DNA of 64,000 nt, taken from contig CAXXXO010000002.1 in NCBI GenBank assembly GCA_963674625.2, positions 139,695 to 203,694 of the forward strand, in the 5' to 3' direction. The stretch comes from JALHFZ01 sp963674625. GTDB lineage: Bacteria; Synergistota; Synergistia; Synergistales; Aminobacteriaceae. The number at the start of each line of letters is the position of its first letter. Position 1 is the stretch's first letter. The notes under the pieces are model-generated. The model was given only the letters and a program-made list of their open reading frames with translations. It was not told the DNA's origin and searched no databases. Below are positions 25,801 through 35,076 of this stretch, in pieces. Made by a program: the position numbers and the translations under genes.

Positions 25801-28800
25801 TTTCGACCCGGGAACTGCCTTCGACGATCTTGCGGTGGGGGAGAACCGGACAACGAGCATTAACTACACCGTCAGCGACGGCGAGGGCGGAACGGATACG
25901 GCGACACTTACGATCACGGTGAACGGGATCAATGATGTCCCCGTTGTGAACGAACTTCCCCCCCAGAGCGACCTGGACGGCGAGAGTGTGACCCTTTCCC
26001 TTGCGGGCGCCTTCAGCGATCCGGACACGTCGGATGTACTGACCTACAGCGCCGAGGGGCTTCCTGCTGGGCTTTCCATCGACCCGGTCAGCGGAGTAAT
26101 CAGCGGGACCATCGACAACTCCGCCTCCCAGGCGGGCACTTCGGGGAACCCGGATGGAACCTACACGGTAGTGATCACTGCCACCGACCCTCAGGGAGCG
26201 TCGGTGAACGAAACCTTCACCTGGACGGTGGCGAATCCGGTGCCGGATGCTGTGGATGATGTGAACAGCACCGGGGAGAACACTCCGTTGACCGTATCGG
26301 CAGCCGCCGGAGTCCTTGGAAATGACACTGACCCGGATGGAGACGCCCTCACGGTGAGCGCCGTGAACGGAGCTTCGGGGAACATCGGAAATTCCGTTGC
26401 TGGTTCGAACGGAGGCACTTTCACACTGAATGCGGACGGCAGCTACGATTTCGACCCGGGAACTGCCTTCGACGATCTTTCGGTGGGGGAGAACCGGACA
26501 ACGAGCATTAACTACACCGTCAGCGACGGCGAGGGCGGAACGGATACGGCGACACTTACGATCACGGTGAACGGGGTCAATGACACCCCCCTGGCTGTGG
26601 ATGACGCGAACTGCACCGGGGAGAACACACCGCTGACCATCTCTGCCGCTGAGGGAGTGTTGAAGAACGATTCCGATCCCGACGGAGACGCACTCACGGT
26701 GGGGGCGGTGAATGGAGCCGCGGGAAACGTCGGAGGATCTGTGACTGGTTCTGCCGGCGGTACCTTTGTATTGAACGCGGATGGCAGCTACACCTTCAAC
26801 CCGGGAACTGCTTTCGACGATCTGGCGGTGGGCGAGAACCGGACGACGAGCATTAACTACACCGTCAGCGACGGCGAGGGAGGATCGGACACCGCGACCC
26901 TGACCATCACGGTGAACGGGATCAATGATGCTCCCGTGGCAAAAGACGACAGCGGAAATGTCAAAGAGGACACAAAGCTGACGGAGACGGGCAATGTCCT
27001 TTCGAACGATACGGACGTGGACAACGGTGCGTCCTTGACCGTAACCGGTGTCAATGGTGAAGCGACCCTGGTGGGAACGGTGGTTTCAGGCACCTACGGA
27101 ACGGTGGCCATTGCAGCCGACGGGACCTACACTTACACGCTGACAAACGGTGACCCCGCAGTGCAGGCTCTGGCGGTCGGTGAGACACTTACGGAGAGCT
27201 TCACCTACACGGTGAGCGACGGCCAGGGGAGCACAGACACGACTACCCTTACCATTACGGTGAACGGGACGAATGACGCTCCGGTTATTTCATTGACGGG
27301 CACAGACAGCGCCGCTGCCTCCTTCACCGAGACGAACGCCGGTCTTTCGGAGAGCGGCACTCTGACGCTGACTGATATTGACCTTACAAATACGGTGGGG
27401 ACAAGCGTCGTCTCCGTAGCGGCGGGCGGTTTTACCGATGGCCTGATTCTCTCTAATGCCCAGCTGCTCTCCATGCTCACCGCATCTGGTGCCCTCAATT
27501 CTGCCCAGACGGCAGGCTCCATAAACTGGACCTTCGATTCCGGCAGCGAGGCCTTTAATTTCCTTCCCGCAGGGCAGCAGCTCACCCTTACCTACACGGT
27601 GCGGGCAACGGACAGCTCGGGAGCTTCCGATGATCAGACGGTGTCGATCACAGTTACAGGAACGAACGATTCCGGGGTCATCAAACCCGATACGGCAGTT
27701 TGCATCGAGGATTTTCCGCTGGCCGGGAATGTCCTTACGAACGATACTCCTGATCCCGACACGAACGAACCTCTTGCAGTGACGAAGTTCATGATTGCAG
27801 GAGATCCGGCGGAGTATACGCCGGACGGTACTTCTGTCAATATCCCCAATGTGGGAAGCATTTCTATGAACAGCAATGGAACCTATACATTTACCCCTCT
27901 GCCGAATTACAGCGGACCGGTGCCTGTTATCACCTATACGGCAGGCAACTTGACATTCTCCAGCACCGCCACATTGACCATAACTCTTAACCCGGTGTCC
28001 GACGCTCCGTCCTGGCCCGCTCACACAGAAGTCACGACGAACGAGGACACGATAGTCGCCCTTAACCTGAAAATGCCTGTCATCACAGACAATACGGACA
28101 AGAACGGGGCACTTCCCGGAGACCACCCTGAACGGCTGGGTTTCATCACGCTGGAAAGCATCGATGCCGGAACTCAGATTTACAAGGGTGACGGCACAAC
28201 GCTCCTCTTCACGGGGGCCAACAACACGATGCGGATAGTTATCGTCGACAGCATGGGGAACATGGACTCTTCGGTCCATTATACAAATCTTGCCTCGGAT
28301 ATCAGCTATGCCTCGGCAATCAAGCTGACCCAGGCGGAGTTCCAAGCACTGATGGCACTGCCCTCTGCCAATCGCCATAATGACGTCGATATGACTCTTC
28401 GCGTAACCAGCTACGAAACCGACGACAGCGGCAACAAGGATACGAACGTCACTGGCGCAACAGCGGCTCTTCCGGTCCACGTGGAAGTTCTCGCGGTCAC
28501 CGATCCGGTGGACCTGAAAATCGCCGGTTCTGACACCTCGCACACGGTTACAATTAACGAAGATTCTTTCCTCAACCTGACCGAACTGCTGACTACAAGC
28601 TTTAATGATACTGACGGGAGCGAATATAGGTCAATCATATTAGAAAATCTGCCTCTTGGGACAAATGTAAACGGTAATGTGATAGGTGCTTCTGGAACAA
28701 TAACGATACCTCTTACAGGAGGAAACGCGATCCCTCCAATAAATTTAACCCCGCCCCGAAATTTCAGCGGAGATATAACAGATATATCTGTTACCCTCCG

Positions 28801-31800
28801 GGCAAAGGATGCGGACAGTGACTCACCTGGCCATACGCCTGCTGTCGAGACCGACACAGTCACGCTGGACCTTCATGTGAACCCTGTCGCCGGAGATGTC
28901 AGCGCGGGCCCGGTCACCACAAACGAGGACACCGGGGTGAAATTCCTGAATACGATCACCCTGACCGATACGGACGGCAGCGAGAGCATCACCGCCATCA
29001 CGGTGAAGGATGTTCCGACCGGCTGGGTTGTTAAGGACGAAGGAGGCGTGATCGTTTTCACCGGTGATGGATCAGCGGACTATACTGTACCTGCTGGAGA
29101 TGTAGCTTCAGGGGAATATAAAAACTACACCATCACTCCACCTGCCCATTCGAGCGTTGATGGATCTCTGACGCTGGCTGTCATCACGAGCGATACCAAG
29201 ACAGTGAACGGGATTCCGCTGACGGCAGTCACAACGAAGGATCTCCCCCTGGCCGTCGTTGTCCACCCGGTGGCGGAGGTCACGACCCTTGATTCCAACA
29301 ATGACGGCACTCCAGATCTCACTCTGAACGGCGACTTCAACTACGCCACGCCGGCCAGCGAGGATACCTGGTTCCCCCTGAACACAAACGGCTTCGACTT
29401 CAAAACTCCCTGGACAAATCAGGACGCCGACGGCTCGGAGAAGACCTTCGCCCTGCTGACCCCCGTTCTCAACGGAGGGATTGATTCCGCTAACGGGTCG
29501 CGATTCAGCTATGTGGATGGCTCTGGAAATACCCAGACCCTCACCTATTTTACCGGCAGTCCTGTTGCCATACCCGTCGAATTCCTTAATACGGTCCAGT
29601 TCATCGCTCCGCCTAACGTGGCGGGTTCTTTCCAGATTCAGATCCAGGCTAAAACTGTGGATACCGACCCAAATACAAGCGAGGTGGTAACTGCTATTTC
29701 CGGCAACGCCGTTCTGACGAATCTCATCGTCCAGCCTGTGGCGGACCTCGTGACACTGGCCGCTTCATCTCCTGCCAAGGGGAATGAGGACACGCCCCTT
29801 GATCTGAATATTCGTCCGTCAAGCAGCGACCCTTCAGAGACCTTCACCGTCACGATTTCCTCCATTCCGGCCGGGAGTGTTCTGACCTACAAAGGAGTTG
29901 TGCAGGACTCATCGACGGGCAGCGTCACAATCGAAAATTTCGACAGGACTGCGCCGCTGACGATTCTTCCTCCCCACGACAGCAACGCCGACTTCACCCT
30001 GAACGTCAGCGCCGTCTCAGTGGATACGTCCGGGGGCGTCACCGACATCTCTTCGGCACAGACCCTTCAGATTTCTGTAGATCTTCAGGGCGTCGCCGAC
30101 CCGGCAAACATTACGATTTCGTCGCCGAATTTCACCGAAGCCCAGGTGGACGGGGACGGCCACGGAATTCTGCTTTCGAACTTCATTACCGGGGCGTCTC
30201 TTACGGATACGGACGGTTCGGAGACCCTATCCCTCGTCGTCACGGGGCTCGACCCGAAATTTTCTATTTCAGGGGGGACTTTCGTCGGAGGAACAGGTGA
30301 GGGACGCCAGTGGATCATCTGTGCGGCGGCGCTTCCCACCTGCAAAATCGTCGCTCCGGCGAACTTCAGCGGAACCGTGGACTTCGATGTCCGCGCCGTT
30401 ACCACCGAGGACGACGGCCATTCCCTGACGGGACCTTTCGTGCCTGTAAGCGGCACTATCACCCCCTCTCCCGAGGCAGAAATGGTGACATCGACTGTTG
30501 CCGACGAGGACACGCTGACGAAGCTCAATTTTGATATTCAGCAGAGAAACGGCGATGCCGACGAGGAGATCACCTCCGTTTCGGTCAGAATCTCAGAAAT
30601 GGAGGGGCATGGGTTCAGCCTCTTCCTGGGGAACTCCGGGACCACGCTGGCCACAGCGGCCGGACAGGCCGGGTCCGGCGTCACCATTGACGGTGATTTC
30701 TATAAAATCAGCGGAACTGCTCTGGGCAATATCTGGGCAAAGGGTGACCCGAACAGCAGCGGAGAGCATGCTTTCGACATCCGCTACGAAGTGACCGACC
30801 CCTCTTCCGACGGCACCCTTCCGGCAGTTGCCTCTACCACGAATGGAACATACACTTTGACTGTGAACTCGGTCACAGACGACACGACCACCACCCTGAC
30901 GAACCTGACGGCCAGCAACGGGAACGCCGTCATTTCGGGTTCCACTGTCACTGCGTCGGGAACGACCACGATTTCCATGGACGTGGTGGTGCAGCAGGCG
31001 GCTGATCTTCAAGCCGGAAACACTCCCGATACTGACGGAAGCGAGCATCTCCTTCGCTTCGTCATCGACGGAGTTCCCGACGGAGTGACCGTTCAGGGAG
31101 GGGTGTACATCGGCGACACCCCGGGCAATCCCAACACGGGCCAGTGGCTGGTAGACGTTTCCCCCGATCAGGCCTTTGCAGGATCGGGCACTCTCACCCA
31201 GACCCTCGTCTTTCAGCTGGACGGTACGGCTGACTTTCTGTCGGACCTCAACCAGACCATCACCGTGACAGCCGTCACTCAAGATGGAGAGAGCGCGGGG
31301 GAGATGATTTCAGGCGCTTCCTTTACTATTCTCACCCCTTCTGACTTCAATGCGTCAATGCCCTCCGCAGATGTGCCCGCCGTCATCACGGAGGCTGAAT
31401 TCACACCCCTTGCACCGGGCGCCCTGGAGGACGGAGGGATGAATCTCAACGATCTTGTGGATTTTGAACTGACAGGCTCCAGTCCTTTCTCCATAACCCT
31501 GACGGGAATTCCCGCAGGTTCAGCGGTGAGCGGCATGACCATGACCATGGTAAACGGTGAGGAGATCTGGACGGCCTCTGGATCCGGAGGAGACGGAGCG
31601 CTTCAGTCCCTTCTCTCGGGCATCACGATAACTCCTCCCGAGAACTGGAACGACAACAACCACCCCGGCGGGCTGACCTTTGAGGCAAAGCTCACCACCT
31701 ACACTCCGAGCGGTGCGCAGAATAACGCCCAGGTTGACATCGTTCAGCCCGTTGGCCCGGTCTCCGATGCAACGGAGATCAGCATTTCGGCTCCTGAGGG

Positions 31801-33319
31801 TAGTGAAGACAGTTCTGTCGACCTGACTATCTCTTTGGCGAACGCTGCCGACGGAGCGTTTAACACGATCGTGGACGGGAAACTTTATATCAGCCTCAAC
31901 CAGGCTGCCCTGGACAGCGGTGGAAAACTCTACTACGAAGGCGTAGAAGTCACATCCCAGACAGTTTCAGGCGTCACTGGAATTCCCAACGGAACCTATT
32001 ATGTTTTGTCTGGCGTGGATTCAGGGGATTCCCTGGCCCTGACCTACCAGCCCGGCGCAAACTGGTCCGGGAATGTCACCCTCACCGCCGGCCTTCTCTC
32101 CACGGAGACGGAAGCATCGAATGTGCTGTCCGCTTCCGAGACAGTCAATTTTTCAATTGCTCCGGTGAACGACGGCGCGACTGTTTCTGCTCTCTCCCCC
32201 GCGACCGGAGCGGAGGACACGAAGATCGAGCTCGCTCTCCAGGGCACTCTGGTCGACGCGGACGGTTCGGAGAGCATCTTGTCCGCTGTCCTCGGAAACG
32301 TCCCCGACGGCTATCTCGTCTTCGCAGGAGCCGATGCCGGCACAGCGGTTCTGGCCACGAACCTCGGAGATGACGGAAGCGGAAACAGCTGGGCCATCGG
32401 TCTGACGGGGGGCGCACTTCCTGCCTACGTGGCGATTCTTCCTCCCGAGCATTTCAGCGGCACCGTTGATGACCTGTCATTTTCGATCATTTCCGGAGAA
32501 GAGGGACTGGATCCTAAGGTAGACACCGCAAATTTTGACCTCAATATAACCCCTGTAGCCGACGGAATCACACTGAACCCGTCCCTCTCCTTCGGAACGG
32601 AAGGGGAAGGGATCCGCATCAACCTCAACTCCTCAATGCCTGACACGGACGGATCCGAGACGGTCACTCTGACCCTCAAGGGACTTGGAGATCATGCTGC
32701 CTTCTCGGTCGGCGGCGGACCCTTTTCTTCCGTCTACGACGCCGTCACGGATACCTATACCCTCTCAGGAATCCGGGCGGAGGATGTGGACGATCTGACG
32801 GTCATCCAATCGGCAGGAAACTACAGCGACATCCAGGTGACGGGCCGGACGATGGACGGTAGCAGCGAATCTGCCATCGTCAGCGGGACTTTCAATCTTG
32901 ATATCGCCGAAAAAATCCCCACAGCGGAGGATGATCTTCTGCTCTACAGAACGGATGGATCCTTCGACGGCAGAGAAGGGACAGACACACTTCTTCTCCG
33001 TCCCGGAGAAGATATCGATTTCGCCGCTGACCCGGTCATCCGGAACATGGAGATTCTCGACCTCGATAACAGCGGCGCTGACCATGTGATCAGCAATCTT
33101 ACCGTTCAGGACGTCCTCGACATCACAGGCGAAGCTCACGATCTCACCATCCTCGGTAACTCCGGGGACAGAGTGGATCTTTTGAATGATGCTTCCGGCT
33201 CCTGGCAGCACTCGGGGACCGAAGTGGCCGGAGGGATCACCTTCGACGTCTACGCCTCGGTGCTGAATTCCGATATCACGGTACGAATTCAGCAGGAAAT
33301 TGACGATAACCTGGTGTAG
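22820..33319 (+). CDS. Giant type I-secreted repeat adhesin (LapA/BapA-like)
   Basis: The ATG at 22820 is chosen because GGAGGGG lies 5 bases upstream; the in-frame ATG at 22736 overlaps the fusion-protein gene. The 3,499-residue product begins with a LapA-like retention fold (about 11-75: VLSVSGEVLTRGADGNMRQV...PGDILVT). From about residue 215 it consists of cadherin/VCBS and putative-Ig repeats carrying acidic DPDGD and TDTDGSE calcium-type loops. Residues 625-1255 are three near-identical 216-residue units. The C-terminus (about 3400-3499, EILDLDNSGADHVISNLTVQDVLDIT) resembles a type I secretion signal. I saw neither GGxGxD nonapeptides nor a di-alanine LapG site. The role is surface attachment or biofilm, by inference. 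Confidence 0.92.
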   Translation: MTTQNNPVGNGMRVLSVSGEVLTRGADGNMRQVVPGEYLAPGDILVTRAGAVLLQNAQGQYAEIPPNHSLTVSPAMVGLFLPGGTEAVLSPSPDESQTGAPVNTAGTDDGFGESGGGAIRNWNGHGFVRLPRINFFHDQNLSRWDNLGRDVNETFTFMGRHTMNPRIGYEYSTDRAPLDEFRPETDRLWWGDREPSRDDFINRPPLVSPPDGGVTDEDVPLVLDLLKYASDPEGKPVAIISAEAGSGTVVIHPDGTVTYTPNEDFHGEDTITFTVSDGFGGTTTSTVTVTVNPVVDIAPDAAETTEDTPVVTDVLANDTFGPNAEVTAVTQGSGGSVTINPDGTVTYTPGPGFQGLAEGETGTDTYTYTVTTAAGNTETTTVTVIIHGLNDGPVGSDLPGQSDLDGEAVAVSVAGAFSDPDATDVLTYSTTGLPAGLTIDPLTGVISGTIDNSASQGSTGANPAGTYTVVVTATDPHGASVSETFQWTVTNPGPDAVNDVNSVEQNEVLTVGTAGGVLANDADPDGDVLTVSAVNGVAGNLGNPVAGSDGGTFTLNGDGSYTFNPGNAFEYLAAGESKTTSITYTISDGEGGTDTATLSVTVNGENQAPVGNQLPPQSDIDGGELTLSLAGAFSDPDTSDVLTYSAEGLPAGLSIDPVSGVISGTIDNSASQAGTSGNPDGTYTVVITATDPQGASVNETFTWTVANPVPDAVDDVNSTGENTPLTVSAAAGVLGNDTDPDGDALTVSAVNGASGNIGNSVAGSNGGTFTLNADGSYDFDPGTAFDDLAVGENRTTSINYTVSDGEGGTDTATLTITLNGINDVPVVNELPPQSDLDGESVTLSLAGAFSDPDTSDVLTYSAEGLPAGLSIDPVSGVISGTIDNSASQAGTSGNPDGTYTVVITATDPQGASVNETFTWTVANPVPDAVDDVNSTGENTPLTVSAAAGVLGNDTDPDGDALTVSAVNGAAGNIGNSVAGSNGGTFTLNADGSYDFDPGTAFDDLAVGENRTTSINYTVSDGEGGTDTATLTITVNGINDVPVVNELPPQSDLDGESVTLSLAGAFSDPDTSDVLTYSAEGLPAGLSIDPVSGVISGTIDNSASQAGTSGNPDGTYTVVITATDPQGASVNETFTWTVANPVPDAVDDVNSTGENTPLTVSAAAGVLGNDTDPDGDALTVSAVNGASGNIGNSVAGSNGGTFTLNADGSYDFDPGTAFDDLSVGENRTTSINYTVSDGEGGTDTATLTITVNGVNDTPLAVDDANCTGENTPLTISAAEGVLKNDSDPDGDALTVGAVNGAAGNVGGSVTGSAGGTFVLNADGSYTFNPGTAFDDLAVGENRTTSINYTVSDGEGGSDTATLTITVNGINDAPVAKDDSGNVKEDTKLTETGNVLSNDTDVDNGASLTVTGVNGEATLVGTVVSGTYGTVAIAADGTYTYTLTNGDPAVQALAVGETLTESFTYTVSDGQGSTDTTTLTITVNGTNDAPVISLTGTDSAAASFTETNAGLSESGTLTLTDIDLTNTVGTSVVSVAAGGFTDGLILSNAQLLSMLTASGALNSAQTAGSINWTFDSGSEAFNFLPAGQQLTLTYTVRATDSSGASDDQTVSITVTGTNDSGVIKPDTAVCIEDFPLAGNVLTNDTPDPDTNEPLAVTKFMIAGDPAEYTPDGTSVNIPNVGSISMNSNGTYTFTPLPNYSGPVPVITYTAGNLTFSSTATLTITLNPVSDAPSWPAHTEVTTNEDTIVALNLKMPVITDNTDKNGALPGDHPERLGFITLESIDAGTQIYKGDGTTLLFTGANNTMRIVIVDSMGNMDSSVHYTNLASDISYASAIKLTQAEFQALMALPSANRHNDVDMTLRVTSYETDDSGNKDTNVTGATAALPVHVEVLAVTDPVDLKIAGSDTSHTVTINEDSFLNLTELLTTSFNDTDGSEYRSIILENLPLGTNVNGNVIGASGTITIPLTGGNAIPPINLTPPRNFSGDITDISVTLRAKDADSDSPGHTPAVETDTVTLDLHVNPVAGDVSAGPVTTNEDTGVKFLNTITLTDTDGSESITAITVKDVPTGWVVKDEGGVIVFTGDGSADYTVPAGDVASGEYKNYTITPPAHSSVDGSLTLAVITSDTKTVNGIPLTAVTTKDLPLAVVVHPVAEVTTLDSNNDGTPDLTLNGDFNYATPASEDTWFPLNTNGFDFKTPWTNQDADGSEKTFALLTPVLNGGIDSANGSRFSYVDGSGNTQTLTYFTGSPVAIPVEFLNTVQFIAPPNVAGSFQIQIQAKTVDTDPNTSEVVTAISGNAVLTNLIVQPVADLVTLAASSPAKGNEDTPLDLNIRPSSSDPSETFTVTISSIPAGSVLTYKGVVQDSSTGSVTIENFDRTAPLTILPPHDSNADFTLNVSAVSVDTSGGVTDISSAQTLQISVDLQGVADPANITISSPNFTEAQVDGDGHGILLSNFITGASLTDTDGSETLSLVVTGLDPKFSISGGTFVGGTGEGRQWIICAAALPTCKIVAPANFSGTVDFDVRAVTTEDDGHSLTGPFVPVSGTITPSPEAEMVTSTVADEDTLTKLNFDIQQRNGDADEEITSVSVRISEMEGHGFSLFLGNSGTTLATAAGQAGSGVTIDGDFYKISGTALGNIWAKGDPNSSGEHAFDIRYEVTDPSSDGTLPAVASTTNGTYTLTVNSVTDDTTTTLTNLTASNGNAVISGSTVTASGTTTISMDVVVQQAADLQAGNTPDTDGSEHLLRFVIDGVPDGVTVQGGVYIGDTPGNPNTGQWLVDVSPDQAFAGSGTLTQTLVFQLDGTADFLSDLNQTITVTAVTQDGESAGEMISGASFTILTPSDFNASMPSADVPAVITEAEFTPLAPGALEDGGMNLNDLVDFELTGSSPFSITLTGIPAGSAVSGMTMTMVNGEEIWTASGSGGDGALQSLLSGITITPPENWNDNNHPGGLTFEAKLTTYTPSGAQNNAQVDIVQPVGPVSDATEISISAPEGSEDSSVDLTISLANAADGAFNTIVDGKLYISLNQAALDSGGKLYYEGVEVTSQTVSGVTGIPNGTYYVLSGVDSGDSLALTYQPGANWSGNVTLTAGLLSTETEASNVLSASETVNFSIAPVNDGATVSALSPATGAEDTKIELALQGTLVDADGSESILSAVLGNVPDGYLVFAGADAGTAVLATNLGDDGSGNSWAIGLTGGALPAYVAILPPEHFSGTVDDLSFSIISGEEGLDPKVDTANFDLNITPVADGITLNPSLSFGTEGEGIRINLNSSMPDTDGSETVTLTLKGLGDHAAFSVGGGPFSSVYDAVTDTYTLSGIRAEDVDDLTVIQSAGNYSDIQVTGRTMDGSSESAIVSGTFNLDIAEKIPTAEDDLLLYRTDGSFDGREGTDTLLLRPGEDIDFAADPVIRNMEILDLDNSGADHVISNLTVQDVLDITGEAHDLTILGNSGDRVDLLNDASGSWQHSGTEVAGGITFDVYASVLNSDITVRIQQEIDDNLV
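24693..26584 (+). repeat. Three tandem 648-bp repeats inside the adhesin gene
   Basis: The anchor TGACCCTTTCCCTTGCGGGC occurs at 24693, 25341 and 25989, exactly 648 bases apart. Each unit encodes one putative-Ig plus one VCBS-type module (216 residues). Copies differ at only a few bases (for example GCTTCG/GCAGCG/GCTTCG near 25076, 25724 and 26372). The third unit lacks the last 50 or so bases, and a more diverged VCBS module follows. Recent duplication is likely, and copy number may vary or be collapsed in assemblies. Confidence 0.92.
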
Positions 33320-33355
33320 AATAAAAGGGCATATCCAACGAGGAGGTATAAACCC

Positions 33356-33952
33356 ATGAAAGGTTTTTTTGAAGCGGTTCGGGACCGCAGGTCCGTCTAC
33401 AACCTCTCGAAGGAAAGCCCGATTTCAGATGCCCTCCTTCAGGAGATGATCTCCATGGCCGTCAAGCATGCTCCTTCGGCATACAATTCCCAGAGCGCCA
33501 GGGTGGTCCTCCTATTGGGCAATCATCACGACCGGTTCTGGAGCATGGTGAAGGAAGTTCTCAGAAAAAAGGTTCCCCCAGACAAGTTCCCGAAGACGGA
33601 AGAAAAGATCGAATCCTTCCGGAATGGTTACGGCACGATCCACTTCTTTGAGGACCAGGAGGTGGTGGAGGAGCTCCAGCGCAAATTCCCCCTCTATGCG
33701 GAGCGGTTCGCCCTCTGGTCCCATCATTCATCGGGGATGCTCCAGTTCATCCTCTGGACAGGCCTCGAGGCCGAGGGGTTCGGAGCGTCTCTGCAGCACT
33801 ACTCCAATCTCGTGGAGGAGGACGTGAAAAAAGAGTGGTCTCTTCCGCAGAAGTGGCACCTTCTGGCCCAGATGCCCTTCGGAACGCCGACGAAAGAACC
33901 GGACGAGAAGGAGTTCGAACCACTGGACACACGCATCAGGATTTTCGCCTGA
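33356..33952 (+). CDS. Nitroreductase-family FMN oxidoreductase
   Basis: The 198-residue product starts with the nitroreductase pattern: FFEAVRDRRSVYNLSKESPI, with the Arg-rich FMN phosphate loop RDRRS. It then has HAPSAYNSQSARVVLLLG (about residues 40-57) and, near the C-terminus, MPFGTPTKEPDEKEF, typical of the family. It resembles the small YdgI/HBN1-like subgroup that reduces nitro or quinone compounds with NAD(P)H; the substrate is unknown. A GAGGAGGT site precedes the ATG. It starts 36 bases after the adhesin gene with no terminator between them, so it may share that transcript. A terminator follows it. Confidence 0.88.
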   Translation: MKGFFEAVRDRRSVYNLSKESPISDALLQEMISMAVKHAPSAYNSQSARVVLLLGNHHDRFWSMVKEVLRKKVPPDKFPKTEEKIESFRNGYGTIHFFEDQEVVEELQRKFPLYAERFALWSHHSSGMLQFILWTGLEAEGFGASLQHYSNLVEEDVKKEWSLPQKWHLLAQMPFGTPTKEPDEKEFEPLDTRIRIFA

Positions 33953-33972
33953 GTCTGTATCCTCGTCCCTTC

Positions 33973-34018
33973 GGGCGCTCCTTTCTTGCTCCTTCTGGAG
34001 CAGAGGAACGCCCTTTTT
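33973..34018 (+). terminator. Rho-independent terminator after the nitroreductase gene
   Basis: GGGCG (33973) pairs with CGCCC (about 34009) through a long, slightly interrupted stem that includes TTGCTCC/GGAGCA around a TTCT loop. TTTTT follows directly. Confidence 0.7.
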
Positions 34019-34019
34019 C

Positions 34020-34047
34020 TTGACACAGGCCCGGCACGGTTCATAAT
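34020..34047 (+). promoter_or_regulatory. Sigma-70 promoter of the cation transporter gene
   Basis: TTGACA (34020-34025), a 16-base spacer and CATAAT (34042-34047) form a good promoter. A start near 34054 would put the ATG at 34053 outside the message, supporting translation from 34086. Confidence 0.55.
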
Positions 34048-34085
34048 ACTCAATGCAGGACAAAAGGGAAAAGAGGGAAGCGCGG

Positions 34086-34991
34086 ATGGACCGGGGAAAA
34101 GAAGCAAAATGGACGATATTTCTTGGTCTCGGGGTGAACTTTCTGCTCGCCCTGGTGAAGTATGCTGCTGGTTTCTTCGGCCGCAGTTCCGCCATGATGG
34201 CTGACGCAACCAACTCTCTTTCGGATCTTATCACGGATGTGATCGTCTTCTTCGGTCTCTCCGCCGCCCAGAAACCTGCCGATTCATGCCACCCCTACGG
34301 CCACGGCAAGATCGAGGCCCTTCTTGCGGCCGTTTGCGGCCTCACCATTCTCGGAGTGGGAGGAGGGATTCTTTGGTCCGCAACCATACGGATCACGGCT
34401 TTTCTCCAGGGGGCAATGGTACCTTCGCCCGGAATGATCGCCCTCTGGACGGCGTTGGCCTCAATCACTGCCAAGGAGCTGCTCTACCGCTACACCCTTG
34501 CACGTGGGAGGTTGCTCGAGAGCTCCGTTCTCCTCGCCAAAGCCTGGGATCACCGTTCCGATGCACTTTCCTCCGTCGGAACGCTTTTCGGAATCGGTGG
34601 AGCTATTTTTCTCGGAGAAAAGTGGAGAATCCTCGATCCCGTTGCTGCAGTGGTTGTAAGCGTCTTCGTCCTTCGGGCCGCACTCCACATTCTAAAGGAC
34701 AGTCTGAACGAACTCATCGAAGGATCTCTGCCGTCTCCCATCGAGGAGCGGGTAAAGAAAGTTCTGCTTACCGAGTCTGGTGTGAAATCCTTTCACAAAC
34801 TGAAGACCCGGCGGATCGGAAGCTCCATCGCTGTGGACGTCCACATTCAGATGAAGGGATCCATGACTCTTTCAGAGGCCCATGAGATCTCCAAGCAGGT
34901 GGAAAAAGATCTTTGGAGAGCATTTGGCGAGGAGACCCACATCTCTCTTCACATGGAGCCTCTTCCGGATCTGAAGAAGGACAAAAGCTGA
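34086..34991 (+). CDS. Cation diffusion facilitator (CDF) metal exporter
   Basis: The protein has 301 residues from ATG 34086, which has AGAGGGA upstream; an ATG at 34053 has no such site. It belongs to the CDF family, membrane transporters that export Zn2+, Mn2+ or Fe2+ in exchange for protons. About six membrane segments are visible. Metal-site residues appear as DATNSLSDLITD in helix 2 and AWDHRSDALSS (HxxxD) in helix 5, and the loop motif CHPYGHGKIEAL follows helix 2. The C-terminal cytoplasmic domain (about 210-290) contains the usual GSSIAVDVHIQMKGSMTLSEAH pattern. The ion is not predictable with confidence; the Asn/Asp arrangement in helix 2 might favour Mn or Fe over Zn. Confidence 0.92.
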   Translation: MDRGKEAKWTIFLGLGVNFLLALVKYAAGFFGRSSAMMADATNSLSDLITDVIVFFGLSAAQKPADSCHPYGHGKIEALLAAVCGLTILGVGGGILWSATIRITAFLQGAMVPSPGMIALWTALASITAKELLYRYTLARGRLLESSVLLAKAWDHRSDALSSVGTLFGIGGAIFLGEKWRILDPVAAVVVSVFVLRAALHILKDSLNELIEGSLPSPIEERVKKVLLTESGVKSFHKLKTRRIGSSIAVDVHIQMKGSMTLSEAHEISKQVEKDLWRAFGEETHISLHMEPLPDLKKDKS

Positions 34992-35076
34992 TAATTCCTT
35001 TCCGGTCAGGAAAGAAGAGCGGGGAATTGAAGCTTTTTTCCCCGAACATCCCCGTGATAAAGGAGCGTTTAGAACT

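Noticed and set aside
24693..26584. The regular repeats as a CRISPR array
   Set aside because: The units are 648 bases, contiguous and protein-coding, with no short repeat-spacer pattern. No cas gene is present.
22820..33319. RTX toxin
   Set aside because: No GGxGxD nonapeptide series or toxin domain was seen; cadherin/VCBS-type repeats dominate, so adhesin is the better call.
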